This document shows positions 12,201 to 25,200 of a DNA stretch of 64,000 nucleotides, one piece after another. The translations under genes and the position numbers were made by a program. Within the stretch, counting starts at the first letter, position 1; each line of letters starts with the position of its first letter. Source of the stretch: Campylorhamphus procurvoides (taxonomy: Eukaryota > Chordata > Aves > Passeriformes > Dendrocolaptidae); the NCBI GenBank assembly GCA_013396655.1, contig WBMV01000461.1, forward strand, positions 69,662 through 133,661. Reading direction: 5' to 3'. Under the pieces are notes generated by a model that did not search any database, was not told where the DNA came from, and was given only the letters and a program-made list of their open reading frames with translations.

Positions 12201-13495
12201 GAGCCAGGCACAACCTGCTCCCTTGGTCTGGGCTCCCTGAGCCACAGTGCTGCCTGTCCCTGCCAGTGAGAGGAGCCCAAATAAACCCCATGAACACGTT
12301 CTATCCCCCCAGGAACTGCAGGTTTGCCAGAGGACGAGCCTGCAGCAGCTCCCCAGCCTCCTGCAGCAGCTCTCCAGCCTCCTGCAGCGAGGAGGTTTCC
12401 CGTACATTCGGAGCTGGTGGCTGGAAAGGCTGCTGGAGTTCTCCAGGCTGGGCTGGGGGACCCTGGGGACACACACAGCTGGCAGAAGGACCCTCACGGC
12501 CCCGCTGGGCAGAGTCTGCAGCTCAGAGGAGGTGCTGATGAAGATGGAGATGCTTTCCAGGGGAGGGATCATGCCCAGGTTAGCCACAAAAACAATCCTC
12601 TCCAGGTCCTCATCCATGAGGATCCTTCCTGCACAGAGAGAGGACCACACCAGGAATACACAGTGTCACAACAGGGGAAAATAGTCCTGAATCAAACACC
12701 CAGAGCAGCCCTCATTGCACCCATCAGCATTGTCTAAAAAACCCCAGTGCTCTGCATCAATCCCTTGGCTGCCCAGAAGCAGCAGTTCTTCCCAAAAGAG
12801 ATAAGCCTGACATTTTTGGCAGGGACACAAGCACCACAACAACTCAGCCTTTCACAAGGAGCCCCCCCCATGCCACGGCATATGCCAGCCAGCCACCCCC
12901 TGCCACCTCCCCGTTCCTCTTGCCATCCTTTTCTCCCCCACGTTCCCTAAACCCATGTTCTTCCACCCCCTCACCTCTTCCACTGGGGAGGCTGCAGCTG
13001 TCCAAGTAGGTGTCATCTATCTTGGCTTTGTCTTTGATCTGCACTGTCACCACACGACGTGACACGGTCGCCTCGAAGCCCACGACAGCTGTGCCCTCGT
13101 CCAAGGGGAACACAAAGAGACCTGCTGGCCAGGAGGGGTTTGAGCAACACCAACCACTTCCCTTGCACTCATCACCCAGCACCCTCTTGGCACTGCCCAG
13201 GGATTTTTCACACCTAAAAAATTGTAGTCTTGGGCACAGCACACTTGGTTGCTCTTCCCACCAGCATCTAAAGGTCTGAGGCATGCACAGAAACCCAGCA
13301 CTGCCATATCCCTTGCTCTAAAGATCCCTTCCCAAGCTTTACTCCTTGAAACTTGCCTTCCAAAGCCTGGGGGTCTGGGTTGTGGTAGGTGAGCAGGGCT
13401 GTCATCCCAAAGGCGTAGCCACTGACACAGGATGTTACCTCCGACGTGGTGAGAGGCAGTGGGGAAAGGGTCGCCCAGTTAACCAGCCCTGGCAT
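206..13495 (-). CDS. VWA5B1: VWA5B1, von Willebrand factor A domain-containing 5B1, N-terminal half (partial, runs off left edge)
   Basis: Twelve coding exons read on the minus strand: 13495-13357, 13121-12975, 12628-12406, 12259-12117, 11880-11749, 11493-11369, 8397-8221, 5420-5310, 4498-4296, 2533-2419, 880 to about 695, and 428 to about 206. Phases agree across the first ten joins, including the inferred donor after 12406. The start is the ATG at 13495 (MPGLVNW...), which matches the vertebrate protein. Exons 1-4 encode the VIT domain ([28 protein letters not shown]). The VWA domain begins near residue 343 ([13 protein letters not shown]) and continues through [22 protein letters not shown] and LLFLLTGGA. 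The protein is an uncharacterised member of the VIT-VWA family. Odd points: two residues of the metal-binding motif differ from the family pattern, intron 1 uses a GC donor, and the exon 11 donor is unclear. The C-terminal half lies beyond position 1. Gene identity is firm; the last two exon ends are not. Confidence 0.9.
2706..3042 (+). mobile_element. CR1 LINE 3' end fragment
   Basis: Contains the avian CR1 3' consensus blocks: GGGACAGGACAAGGGGGAAT, CACAGGTTGCCCAGAGAAGC, a TGGAAGTGTCCAAG block, and the terminal GGGATTCTAT. It is 5'-truncated and noncoding. It lies in the VWA5B1 intron between exons 9 and 10, opposite to the gene. Confidence 0.85.
4618..4943 (+). mobile_element. CR1 LINE 3' end fragment (first copy of the duplicated pair)
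   Basis: CR1 3' consensus from CCTAAAGAGGCTCCAAGAGA to GTGATTCTGTGA. The second copy at 4968-5293 is the same insertion repeated by the assembly. Confidence 0.85.
4968..5293 (+). mobile_element. CR1 LINE 3' end fragment (second copy of the duplicated pair)
   Basis: Allelic copy of the preceding CR1 with several substitutions. It lies directly beside the real VWA5B1 exon 8 donor. Confidence 0.8.
6969..7025. repeat. CATCC pentamer microsatellite
   Basis: About eleven CATCC units, one interrupted (CATCG), in a VWA5B1 intron. Confidence 0.9.
8690..8830 (+). mobile_element. short CR1 3' end fragment
   Basis: Begins at the CCATCCCTGGAAGGGTTCAA block and ends at ACCATTCTGGGGTTCC. About 140 bases remain, in a VWA5B1 intron. 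Confidence 0.75.
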
Positions 13496-16400
13496 CTTCC
13501 TGGTGGTCTGTCAGGGGTGGTGGGGAGCTGGAGAGAGGTGGAAAGGTGAGAATGAATGAGTGGCACAAAATACTTGGGTGCCACTGTCACCTCACGTTGT
13601 TTTCTGCGACCCTGAGGACAGAAAAGTGAGTGACATGGGAGAGGATGAGACCTGGGCTTGATGGTTCCACTGGAGGGATGGGGATGGAGCAAGACCTGGT
13701 TGGAAGGCACATGACAAACCCATTCCCATATCCCCACGGGCACAAGGGAAGGGGCTCAGGTCAAACCTGCCTGGCTGGAGACCAGTGGCTCCAAAGATCC
13801 ACTCGTGTGTCTCCCCATCTCCACACCCTGCTGGAACCTGGGCAGAACGGGTTAACATCCTTTCTTTATCCCTCTTGCTCCTCATTATCCTCCAAAGTGA
13901 CAAGTTTTCCCGGGATAAGGCTAAGATCCCGAGGGTTTTCCTTTACCCTGCGGGAAGGAAGGGCAGGCAGGCAGAGCCAGGCATCCTCCTGCATCCTCCA
14001 GGCATCCTCCTGCCCTCCCACGCCCTTGCCCATCGCCCCCCTCGCTGCATTTGGGGCCGTGCCCTGGCTCTGCTGCCCCGAATCCCCCGATCCTTCCTGC
14101 ACAGGCTGACTCATCCCACGCTCTGCTCAGCCGAGACATTCAGATGCAAAGCGGCTCCCTCTGCCAATTACATTCCAACTCTTTTCCCCGAGCAGGTTTG
14201 CCTCTGCTCCAGCTCCTCTTCCCCAAGCCCGAGGGTTTCAAAGGAGACCTTTTCAGGTGGCTTTCAGGGCCACATCCCTCTCCCCCAGGGCATCGGCAGA
14301 AGTTGCTAGGCAGCAGTTCTCCCTGGCTGGCTCTGCGGTGCATTGTGCAGTGATTTACAGGGCCCAAGAGGAGCCAGCAGCACTGAAATACATCAGTTTC
14401 TCATTTCCTACCAGTCCTGCGTTATTAAAAACCACCTTTATATGCAAATGCCACGGAAGACGTGAGCAGCAGGCATCAAGGCCATGAGCTCCGCGAGTGC
14501 TCGGCCAGGAAAACGGTGTTAAGAGAGAAAAAAGGGAGAGGCAGGGAGAGGAAAAAGGGCTGGCTGGGATGGGCGAGAGCAGTCAGGGAAACGGAGCGAA
14601 GGAAACAGCAGCGAAGATGATGATGAAGGGCAGTAATCCCAAGGCGTGCCCCTGAATCCCAGCCAACAACCGCAGCCATTCCCCATTTAATGCTCCTCTC
14701 CTGCCACCACAAGTGCTGCTCAGGCCAGGAGCTGCCCAGGGAGGTCAGGGGATTCATCCATGGGGATGCAGAGCTCAGCAGGAGATGAGAGATGTCCAGC
14801 TTGGCTGTTCCCACACGGGAGTCCTGCCTGAGCCAGGAGGGATCATTCCCATTTGCTCCAGTCCAAGCCAACAGGGCTTGTAAAGTCAGGAGCTGTCAAG
14901 ATTCCACCTGACAGGGAGAGATAATGAAGGTCCTCTCGCTGCAAAATGTGGCAGAGGCCATTATGACATGGGGAAGTGATTAAATGTCAGCTGGGGTAGG
15001 AAGGAGAGGGGATTATTTTGCCTTAGGGAAGGAAGAAAGGAAGAAATAACAAGGGAAAAGGTTCTCTGTCAGCTTTTACACAACAAGAATTCATTGTGGG
15101 CTGCCAGAGGGGTGAATTTGGGCTCCAGGAGTGTAACTGCAGCTCGGAAGCTGCTTTGGCTGCAGAGATTTAGGGCAGAGCTATGGTTGAGACCCAAGCC
15201 CCTCACCTGCTGGAGATGAGAACGTGGCTCCCATGGGACCACTCTTCCAGAAGGGACTTCTGCATCACCTGGGCCAGGACAAGCACAGAGGGACCCTTGG
15301 TGGGATGCAGAGCCCTGTGCCATGTCCTGTATAAAGTCAGCAAGGAGAGTTGCACCTCTCCTACAGATCCAGTGTGGTTCAGAGGAGCCTGGAATCAGCC
15401 CTGGCTGCTGTGCCAGCCACAAAACTGGCCGCACAAGGACAGGGAGGGCTCGGAGGGCTCTTCCCAGTGAAAAAACCCTGTGGATGGGGATGCTGCCAGC
15501 ACAGCCATGGGGCTGCTCCGTACAACTCGTGTCACCAACGCCATCCAGTGACTGCAGCATGGAAAGGGAGAGCGGGGAGGCTGCAGTCGGGGAGAGCAGT
15601 GGGAGAGCTGGCATCTCTCTCCTGTTCCCCCCAGGAACCCGTTTCCAGCCCCCCTGGCTGCCCCCCATCCTGCCTTTGCTCTCCAGGAGCTGCGCTCGGT
15701 CTCCATCCAGGTCAAAGGGCTGCACCCTCAGCACAGCAGCTGGCAGGAGCTGCATCCCAAAAATGCCCATCACGGCAGCACAGGGTATCCTTGCACCCAC
15801 CCAGCCCTCAGCGTGCCCCCTCACTGCCACCAAACGTGTCCTGGGGCAGGCACAGGGCCATCCCACAATGCTGGCCAGATGCCTCCCAACCCACAGCCTC
15901 ATGCCGTGTCTGGCACACCGGGAAAAAGGAAAACCACTGGGAAACACCTTCAAAATACCTTCATCCCCCCCAGTACCCCACACCTGTAATCCCATCAGCC
16001 AGGGAGCAGCTCAGGGCTGGGGACAGACACTGTTCCTTAGGCAGCCGTGCTCCAGACCCGGGATGACACTGTGTTCCTCTCTTTTTATTTTTCCTTTCTT
16101 TGCGAACGTTCTTTCCATGACAATCCGCGGCTCTCCCTGGCCACGGAGGAGGGAGCGGCACAGTAATGTGCTCACCCCATTCCAGGCAATTCCCTCGGCC
16201 AATTCCCGTGCCCGGCTGACGGGGAAGATGCTGATGCTGCTCCGACGTCTGCGGACGGTCCCGGTGACGCGCTGCGAGCTGTAGCGCCGGCTCCAGCCCC
16301 TCCACACGGCTGAAGGTGCCTGTCCCAGGCTGAATTTTAAAGGATTGGGGTGGAAAATGTGTTTATGTGCTGAAAAAAAACGGGGGGCGATGCGTGGAGG

Positions 16401-19400
16401 GCTGGGTGGAGCCGCCCTGGGTGTCTGTCTGTGTCTCCGAGCACTGATGTGCCCCCAAAAAATGTGTCTGAGCACGTAGAGGAAAGGCAGAGGCAGAATA
16501 ATGCTCTCCTGGGGTGTATTTTCATGCGTTGAGTAGAAAAACGGAGCAAATTGTGAGCGCACAGCCTGGCTTTGGATAGGACCTCTCAGACCCAGTCACG
16601 GGCTGGGGTCCCAGCAGTGCCAACCAGCCTAAAACAGGACAGGGAGAGCCGAGACAGGAGCTGGAATAAAACCCTACACAGCCTGAAGGGCAAATGTCCA
16701 GGGGCAGCCCTGGCTGCTTCAGCCCCCCAAGGCAGGAATAACCACGGGAACCCCATCCCCGGGGCCACACGTTGGGACAGACACATTTTTGGGTTGCTGA
16801 ATTGTCGCCTTGCCCCGTCGCAACCCCTGACCGGCCCCAAACGTGTTCCCAGCTCCAGGTCCGAGCCAGACCTGGGGCACATCCCCACCCCTCAGAGGGT
16901 GCCTGGTCTCCCGCAGCTGGGGAAAATATTCCTTCCCCTCCGTCTGTCTCAATCAACACTGACATCCAGTGGCTCGCCGGGATGACGACAAGCCGGAGAG
17001 CCCGCTGGGGACGTGCAGGGGGACAGATCCGGGCAAGGGTGGTGACAAGGTGCCTGTTGCACCACAACCCTCCACCAGCATCCCCCCTGTTTGCGAACCC
17101 AAGGCGGGAGGAGCCCTGCGTTTCCCAAACTTTCAGGGCTCTCAATTAGAGTCACGCTTGGGAATTTTGCCTGGTTTGCAGGGGCAGAAGGGCTCAGGGA
17201 GATTTGGGAACGCTGCTGAGGGACCCCTGACTTCACCTCCCTGACCCACAGCAGCTGCAGGTCACGACTAAGACATACAGGACCCCTCCAGCTGCTTTCC
17301 TCCAAAACATGAGGCTCACACCTGGCCAGGAAACTGGGATGAACCCCCAAAACATCTCTAGGAAGCAACAGGACAAATGGTTTTTCCAAAGCACACACAG
17401 CACTCTCCTGCCTGGAAGACTCAGGGATTCACCTTGGGAACCTCTCAGGAAAAGCTACAGGAGTTTTTCTCCCATCTCCAGTTTCCCCACACCTCAAATT
17501 GCAGGTGGGGTATCCCTCCTGATGGGGAAACCAGGAAAACAGCCACTGCAGGTCCTGGAAGGGTGACAACATGGCCCCCACTGCCACAGTGGTGACAAGG
17601 ATTGCTGGGCAGAGACACACATCCCTCTGGGGTGTCCCCAAGGGCACTCTGAGGCCTCAGATATGGAGACTGGGGGAAGGCTGGGGAGCAGCTGCTCCTG
17701 CCAGTGCCCAGTGAAAGCAACTGGGCCCTCCTTCCCAGGGTGATGCAGTGCCAGGTTGGGATGGGATTGATATACCCGGCAGGGACAGATTGTGGGGACT
17801 GCCAGTCATGCCCCTGGCAGGTGTCTTGGGCCCCCAGCCTGGCCCCAGAGCTGAGTCTCAAGGACATGGATTCACATCCCAAGTGTCAATCACTCATTTC
17901 TGACACAGGGTTTAGTTAACCCCTGCCTTGCTGGGCTTGCAGCTAGGGGAAGATCTCCGGGCTGAGCCAGAGAGGGAGGTGTTAGCTCAGACACCCCTCG
18001 GCTGGGCCAAAACTGCCATCTCCATGCTTGGGATGTACCTGCATCCAAGGAGACACACAGGGCCCTCAGGACCAGCAGGGCCCTTGCCCATCCATCCCTG
18101 TCCTGCCAGACCCTGGCCAAGGTGGCAGATTTAAGCCACATCTCAGTGCTTTGACCCTTACTGGGGGGATCAGCCCCCCCCTCACCCTGCCAAGGTCAGT
18201 CCTCCCTCCCCAAACAGTGTGTGCACAGCTGGGATATCCCACTTGGCTGCCCAGGAGAGCAAGAGCCCGTTCCCCCCAGCATCATTCCCCCCATCCATCC
18301 CTGTCCTCTGCCTGCAGGGAGATGGAGACAGTCACTACTAACGTCTGTGCAATTTTGGGGAGGGATGGGATGCTCCGGGACTCACCATCCAGCTGGGAAA
18401 AGGCAAGGCTGGGAAGCAGCAGCTTGCAAAGTGTGGGCTTGTGCCTGCAGAAATATTATGACAGGGATCTCCTGAGCGAGCGGCTTTGTGCTGGGATCGT
18501 GCACAGCCTTGGGAAGTGCCACACACAGACACACACACACCTCACACCCACCCCTGCGGAGCTAAAAAGGTGCAGGAGCAACTGCAGAGTAGCCACTGCT
18601 TTTCTTACCTTTCCTGGGAGAGAGGAGGAGGACGAAGGGAATGGGGGGGTTGGAGCAACTTCAGCCCCTCTTCCAGCCCCTCTGCGGGTGGGCTGGGGGG
18701 GCAGGAGGGGCAGGAGGAATCCCGGAGGCGACAGGCACGCCTGCGGAGCGCTTTTGTCTCTGGAAGACAGGGAGAGAGGGAAAGGGAGGGAGAAGAGGGA
18801 GAGGAGCGAGCGCCGGGGCTTTGGGGTGGCGGAGCGCTGCACCACCAGCCACCTCGGCAACCGGGGGCATCACCCCCGCCACCCAGGACCCTCCCCACGG
18901 GGCTGGGGGACCCGAGGGGTCTGGGGCGGGTCTGGAGGGGAGGGGAAGGGTCTTACCGAACGGGCTGCAGCAACATGTGCCCCGGCGGAGAGCAGCCCAC
19001 AGGGTGTCTGGCTCCCCAAGGAGGGGGTTCTGCCTCCCCAGGGTGGGTTTCTGGCTCCCCAGTATGGGTTTCTCGCCCCCTCACCGCTGCCCCACAGGGT
19101 CCGGAGCTGTCTGAGTGACCACCACCACCATCCTCATCATCAGCATCATCATCCAAGGGAGCCATTTGTTTTGCCAAGGAGGTAACCATGACAATCTCCC
19201 TAAACACCCCGCTGGCTCCCCCTCCCCTGGCTCCCCTCCTGCTCCCGGGGGCTGCAGGGGAGGGAAGGGACGAGGGACAAAGCCTACCTGGGTGGAAGAG
19301 ACAGCCCCCGAGCTGGGGAGGCTGGTGGAGAAAGGGGTCTGTGAATTTCCTTTATCCATCCCCAAGAATTGCCTCCTCAGGGTGAGAGGTGATTTTCCCC

Positions 19401-22219
19401 AGCCGCTGCTGGCAGGGGCAAAATCCACTGCATTCCCTTCTGTCCTCCCTTTCCTTTCTGGAAGGAAGGAAAGCACCCTAAAGCCCCCCCAAATCAGGAT
19501 GCATCACCCCTGACCAGCCTTGTCTGCAGCCCTAGGCCAGATCTCTCTGCCCCCCTTGCTGTTGTCCCCATTCCCATCTCAGCTCATCCACCAGGAACAC
19601 CCCTCAGCCCCCCAACCATGGGGAGCTAAAGGGGACCCTCCCCAAGGGCAGAGGGGAGTGCTGCTGTACCAAAGGGATGCCCTTGGTGGGACACAGTCCC
19701 TGTGCAGAGGGAAATGCAGGGAAAACAACTTGTAGGTGAGCAGAGAAACTGAGGCAGCAGGGGAGGCTCAGATTTGGGTGCTGTCCCAAAGCACCCAAAT
19801 ACTGAACTGAATACCAAGCCCCGGGAGCAGCACATAGAGGGGCAAAGCTCCTCCTTCTCCTCGGGTCTCCAGGGACACATCCATGCCACAGGACCAGGAT
19901 CACCAGACATGGCATCAGTACTGAATCCCAAGGAGGACGTGCTTCAGGGGAAATGCAAGAAATTCCACAAGCAAAAGCCAGTCCAAGAGCTTTTCCCCAA
20001 GCCCAGCTCCCAAGGGCTGACTTCAGCTCTGAAGCTCCAGAATTTATGGCTCTTGCCAGGCAAATAAGTCAGCTGTGGAGAAGCCCATGGCCCGTGTTCC
20101 CAGTGCCTGTAAATGTTTGTTTATCGTGGCTTCCAGGAAGAAAACAACATATGCCAGGAGAAATCCTCATGTTCAAACCAACAAATCTGGAAGCTGTGGG
20201 GTATTTATGTAGAAAATAAAGCAGGCTCTGGCATGGAGGATGAGGCAGGTGTGGGACCTTGGGAGAACAGACACAGAGCTGGTACAGGGAGAATTAATAT
20301 TTAGTGCTGAAGGTGAAACTGCATCACCAAAGGCATCAATGGGGGGGAGCCAGGGAGTGATGCTGGCAGGACTGGAAGGGAAATTGGGAGAATTCAGGGG
20401 AGTCTAGGAGTGATACTGGGAGGGAACCGGGAGCACTGGGTGGAGCCCCAGGTTTGAACAATGAGGATGAGGAGGGGGAGCCCCTCAGGAGCTGGAGAGG
20501 AACAGCCAGGGGAGAGACCCTTCTCCTCCTCCTCCCTGCAGGTTTGTGTGTGGACAAGGAGGCTCCAGCCTGAGATCTCTAGTCCCAGCACAGCCAAAGT
20601 CTGCTGGTGAGGGGAATTAAGCATTTATTTAAATTAATCTGAATATTTATTTCATGTTTCAATGCATAAATACATAATTATATGACAGCAGAGCCTCCAG
20701 CAAAATAAAGGACCCTGCATGGTGGCTGAGGAACCAGAAACCCACAGGAAACCCATCTCTGCTCCAGAGGCTGAGGAGAAAAGCCCTTCCTCATGTACAG
20801 AACAGAGGAACACCCTCCACAATCACACCTCACTGATACTCTCCAGAGCCCTAAAAACCCCAAGGAATTATTGCAGCCAAGGTTTAGGATCCGAAAGGAG
20901 GAATAGGAGGGATCTGCCCCCAGTCAATGCTGCCTGACCACGAGCAGTTTTCTTCTCAGTGCCTGTTTCCCCACCTCAAAAATGGGGCTAATCCCAATTA
21001 AATTTGGTTTTGGGAGGTGTGTCTGCAAGGAAACATTAAATTGGGAAGCACGAGCCCATCAGCCTCTGGGACTTCCCACATTCATCTTTATTCCTACCCT
21101 AATTAACTAATTACTGTCTCAGACTTGCTCTTGCTCTGCTCCCATTGGAAATCTCCTCGTGTTCAGCTCCTGTGTTCAGCATCCTCCTGTGATGTGTTGC
21201 CATGGAAAGAGAAAAAGCCATGACATCACCTCCACAAATAAAGCTGCCAGACCCCAAAGTTCACCTGGGGGGGCTCCCACCTCTGAGCAGGAAATGGAAT
21301 TAGATGGGAAAGCATCAGATGACAACATTTTATAGTTTAATGTGTTTAATTTATGGTAAAAACAAAGCAGAGACAGGTGTGTGATGAGAAATAGTGAAGA
21401 GTCTGGCCCTGCTTGGGACAAGATTTCTCAGCAGAGAAGGAAAGCACAGCTCAGATGAAAATTCCAGGCTGTGGGAACAAACGAAGTGTCTCTGTGTGTC
21501 CATTAAAAGGGAGAGGGAATAATGAGACAAGGAAATAACCCTCTGCTTGGGAACTTCTGGCTGCTGCCCTCGGGCTTGGCCATTGTACTGGTCCTGCTGG
21601 ATGGAACAAACCCACAAATTCAGACCCTTGTCAGAGGCTGCTCCTTCAAATGAGGTTCAAGGGAGGGAAGAGCAGCCCAGCGAGGAAATCCCGCAGGCTC
21701 TTCCCNNNNNNNNNNNNNNNNNNNNNNNNNNNNNNNNNNNNNNNNNNNNNNNNNNNNNNNNNNNNNNNNNNNNNNNNNNNNNNNNNNNNNNNNNNNNNNN
21801 NNNNNNNNNNNNNNNNNNNNNNNNNNNNNNNNNNNNNNNNNNNNNNNNNNNNNNNNNNNNNNNNNNNNNNNNNNNNNNNNNNNNNNNNNNNNNNNNNNNN
21901 NNNNNNNNNGTATTGGGGTCCCAGCCCTACATCATAGAAGGGGCAGACCCCCTCCCCACGCCACACAGTGCCCAGACCCCTGACCCCATCTCACACACAC
22001 TGACCCCATTGCACTGACCCCATCCCCACATACTGACCCCATCCCCATCCCTGTACAGTGTCCATCTCCTGACCCCATCCCACTGCCCCCATCCCCATCC
22101 CATACCCCAATCCCATTCCCCCAATCCCGTCCCCCCCATTCCCCCCCGGAACTCAGTGTCCCCGGAACTCCGCGCTCTCCGCCGCGTTTCCCCCGCGGTG
22201 CCGGGGCGGCGCGCGGTGT
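13496..22219. other. intergenic region between divergent VWA5B1 and DDX19
   Basis: No coding exon could be supported here. Just upstream of the VWA5B1 start, on the minus strand, are acceptor-like CAGs (CTCTCTCCAG and CCTGACAG), so a noncoding first exon of VWA5B1 probably lies further right. A GC-rich stretch at about 18640-18960 is one candidate for its promoter. A CA-rich microsatellite lies near 18525-18545 and a CAC/CAT triplet repeat at about 19118-19156. Long open frames on both strands in 15-19 kb show no family signature. A 204-N gap lies at 21706-21909. Confidence 0.5.
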
Positions 22220-22229
22220 GCGCATGCGC
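22220..22229. promoter_or_regulatory. NRF1 palindrome in the DDX19 CpG-rich promoter
   Basis: A perfect GCGCATGCGC palindrome, the NRF1 consensus, sits 48 bases before the DDX19 start codon in a CpG-dense stretch of about 22140-22340. There is no TATA box. This fits a housekeeping-type promoter; the transcription start itself cannot be placed. Confidence 0.6.
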
Positions 22230-22276
22230 GGCGCGGGGCGGCGCCATTGTGGCGGTGCGGCCTGCGCGGGCCGGCC

Positions 22277-25200
22277 ATGGCCACCGACTCCTGGGCGCTG
22301 GCCGTGGACGAGCAGGAGGCGGCGGCCGAGTCGGTGAGAGCCCAGCGGGGGCCGTGGGACACTGCGCAGGGCGGGTCCTGGGGAGTTCCGCGGGGTTCCG
22401 GGGGTTCCCGAGGCTGGCGGGGCCGCGGCCGCCCCCCCCTCACACAAACACGGCGGGCGCTGAAAAATCTCTTTTTTTGACTCGTTTTCTGTCGCGGGGG
22501 AAGGTTGGGCCTCGTGTGTGCCCGTGGGGGCGTCTCCTCGGGGTGGCCGTGGGCTTGGGTTCTTCCTTTAGAAGCAAAACCACCCCGTTTTAAATTATTA
22601 TTGTTGCTATTATTATTGCTGCTATTATTATTATTGCTATTATCATTATTATTATCTTCCCCTAGAAGCAACCCCCCATTTAAAATTATCATGATTTTCC
22701 TTTAGAAGCAAGCCCCATTTAAAATTATTTTCCTTTACAAGCAACCCCCCATTTTAAATTATTGTTACTATTATCATTATCTTCCCTTAGAAGCAACCCT
22801 TCCCATTTTTTAATGTTTACTAATTATTATTAATTTATTATTATTATTAGCCCCTTCCCTTAGAAGAAAAAACCTTTTTATTATTAATATTATTACTATT
22901 ATCATCATTATGCTCTTCCTTTAGAGGCAAATCCCCCATTTTTTATATTATTATTACTATTATCATCANTGCTTGGGAACTTCTGGCTGCTGCCCTCGGG
23001 CTTGGCCATTGTACTGGTCCTGCTGGATGGAACAAACCCACAAATTCAGACCCTTGTCAGAGGCTGCTCCTTCAAATGAGGTTCAAGGGAGGGAAGAGCA
23101 GCCCAGCGAGGAAATCCCGCAGGCTCTTCCCACACTTCTTTCCCTTCTGCTTTCCCTTTTACTCCCCTTTATTCCAGGAGCTTTAAAGAACAGGTTTGAT
23201 GCTGGGTCTAAGCCAGGTCCTGCCCTACAGCAGGAGACAGGACGGAAATGACTCTTGCAGCTCCTGCCACTTGGACACCTCCATGACTCATCCTACAACC
23301 TTGTTCTCACCTACATCCCAGTTCCAGAGAGACAGCGCTGCTGGTCCCTCACCAATGTCACAGGGCCTGAGTGATTTCCCACAGCCTCAGCTCCCAAAGG
23401 GACTCCATCCCACGGGAGACAGAAGCCCCAGCCCCACAGCACACAGGGGACTGAGCCCCCAGCCCCACACTGTATTGGGGTCCCAGCCCTACCTCATACA
23501 GGGGGCAGACCCCCTCCCCAGCCACACAGTGCCCAGACCCCTGACCCCATCTCACACACACTGACCCCATTGCACTGACCCCATCCCCACATACTGACCC
23601 CATCCCCATCCCTGTACAGTGTCCATCTCCTGACCCCATCCCACTGCCCCCATCCCCATCCCCCACCCCAATCCCATTCCCCCAATCCCNTCCCTATTTA
23701 AAATTATCATAATTTTCCTTTAGAAGCAATCCCCCCATTTAAAATTATTATGATTATTATTATTNTTATTATTATCTTCCCCTAGAAGCAACCCCCCATT
23801 TAAAATTATCATGATTTTCCTTTAGAAGCAAGCCCCATTTAAAATTATTTTCCTTTACAAGCAACCCCCCATTTTAAATTATTGTTACTATTATCATTAT
23901 CTTCCCTTAGAAGCAACCCTTCCCATTTTTTAATGTTTATTAATTCTTATTAATTTATTATTATTATTAGCCCCCTCCTTTAGAATAAAAAACCTTTTTA
24001 ATTTATTATTAATGTTATTACTATTATCATCATTATGCTCTTCCTTTAGAAGGAAATCCCCCCCCTCTTTTTTTATATCATTGTTATTATTTTGAATTTC
24101 TTTTGCTTCATTCATTTGCTGTGTACCCAAATGGCAGGGAGGGCCCTGCCCTCCCCCAGACACAGCACCGACCTCAGCTCTGCCTTCCAGCATCCAAACC
24201 GAAAATAAATCCCTAATTTTCATCCTCAAAAATGCTGTTTTCTGCTTTCCTGAGCCTCCCAAGAGCTGCTTTGGGCATGGAAAGGGTTCCCTGAGCCCCT
24301 GGGTGTGGGGACTGCCCTCCATGGCACATCCCAGGGGGTGACACAAACCCATCGTGGCACAGCCTGTGCCACCCAGGGCTGTGCTTGGATCCCATTGCTG
24401 TGGAATGGTGATTTTATTCCCATTTTCCCTCAGAAGAACTGTTGGGGAGTGAAGGTTCCTGAGCAGAAAATTCTCCCTTCCCTGTGTTGTTACAGCTTAG
24501 GAAAAAGTTGTATTTCTGTTAAAACTCTTGCTTAGAAATAGTTGTATTTGTCTTAAAACTCTGGAAATCAAGTCAATCTCCTATTTCCGTGCCTTCCCAT
24601 GGAGCAGGGTTGTGCCTGGGGCTTGTGCAAGACCTGATAAACCAAAGCTCAGGTTTTTCCCTGCTCCCTGGAGCCCTTGAATTTCTGAGGTTTTGTGTTT
24701 TTCCCTCATTTCCAGCTGAGCACTTTACACCTGAAGGATGAGAAAACCAAACCAGATGCCAATGGTGAGTTCCAGCTGCTCAGGTGGGCTGGGAAGGGCT
24801 GGAATGTTTTCCCATGGGGCTCAGAGCGCTGCTGCCAGAGTCAATTCCTGACAAATCCTGAAATTCCAGAAGGGGGAACGACAAAGCTGAGATTAAACAG
24901 CAGCAAAGACTAAATATTTTGCTGTCTTCAGGGAGCTGTGCGAGCACAGTGTGTTGGTGTGGGTGATAGGCTCTGCCTTGAGCTGGAGCTTGAGTTCTCC
25001 TCAGGAAAATGAGTTGTCCTGGAGCTCTTCCCACAGGATTCCCAAGCTCCAAGGGCGTGGGACGTCCCTGAGGCCTGACCTCACTTGTGCCCCCCAAACT
25101 GTTTTAATTCAGGTGCCGTTGTCAAGGCTGATGACAACGTGGAGAAGACAGAGGATGAGGAGAAGGGTAAGTGCCTGCCTGAAAAATGCTTTGGCAAGGA

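Larger units (their letters stand above)
21544..24090. repeat. false duplication around DDX19 exon 1 (assembly artefact)
   Basis: Sequence 22970-23689, bounded by single Ns at 22969 and 23690, is a near-identical copy of 21544-22128 and spans the 204-N gap in that copy (23132-23471 is the missing part). The next block, 23691 to about 24090, again repeats intron 1 sequence from about 22590-22968. The simplest reading is that two allelic contigs were placed in line instead of merged. Confidence 0.85.

Noticed and set aside
12337..12400. CTGCAG-rich repeat read as extra VWA5B1 coding sequence after exon 3
   Set aside because: The frame loses homology there, and a donor at 12405-12404 keeps phase with exon 4 (acceptor before 12259); the repeat is intronic.
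15069..16284. Overlapping open frames of 308 (minus) and 320 (plus) codons
   Set aside because: They overlap on opposite strands and neither shows a recognisable domain or splice context.
18028..19185. 385-codon plus-strand open frame
   Set aside because: Very GC-rich, low-complexity translation with no family motif. It crosses a CA-rich repeat and a CAC/CAT triplet repeat; best explained by a lack of stops in GC-rich DNA.
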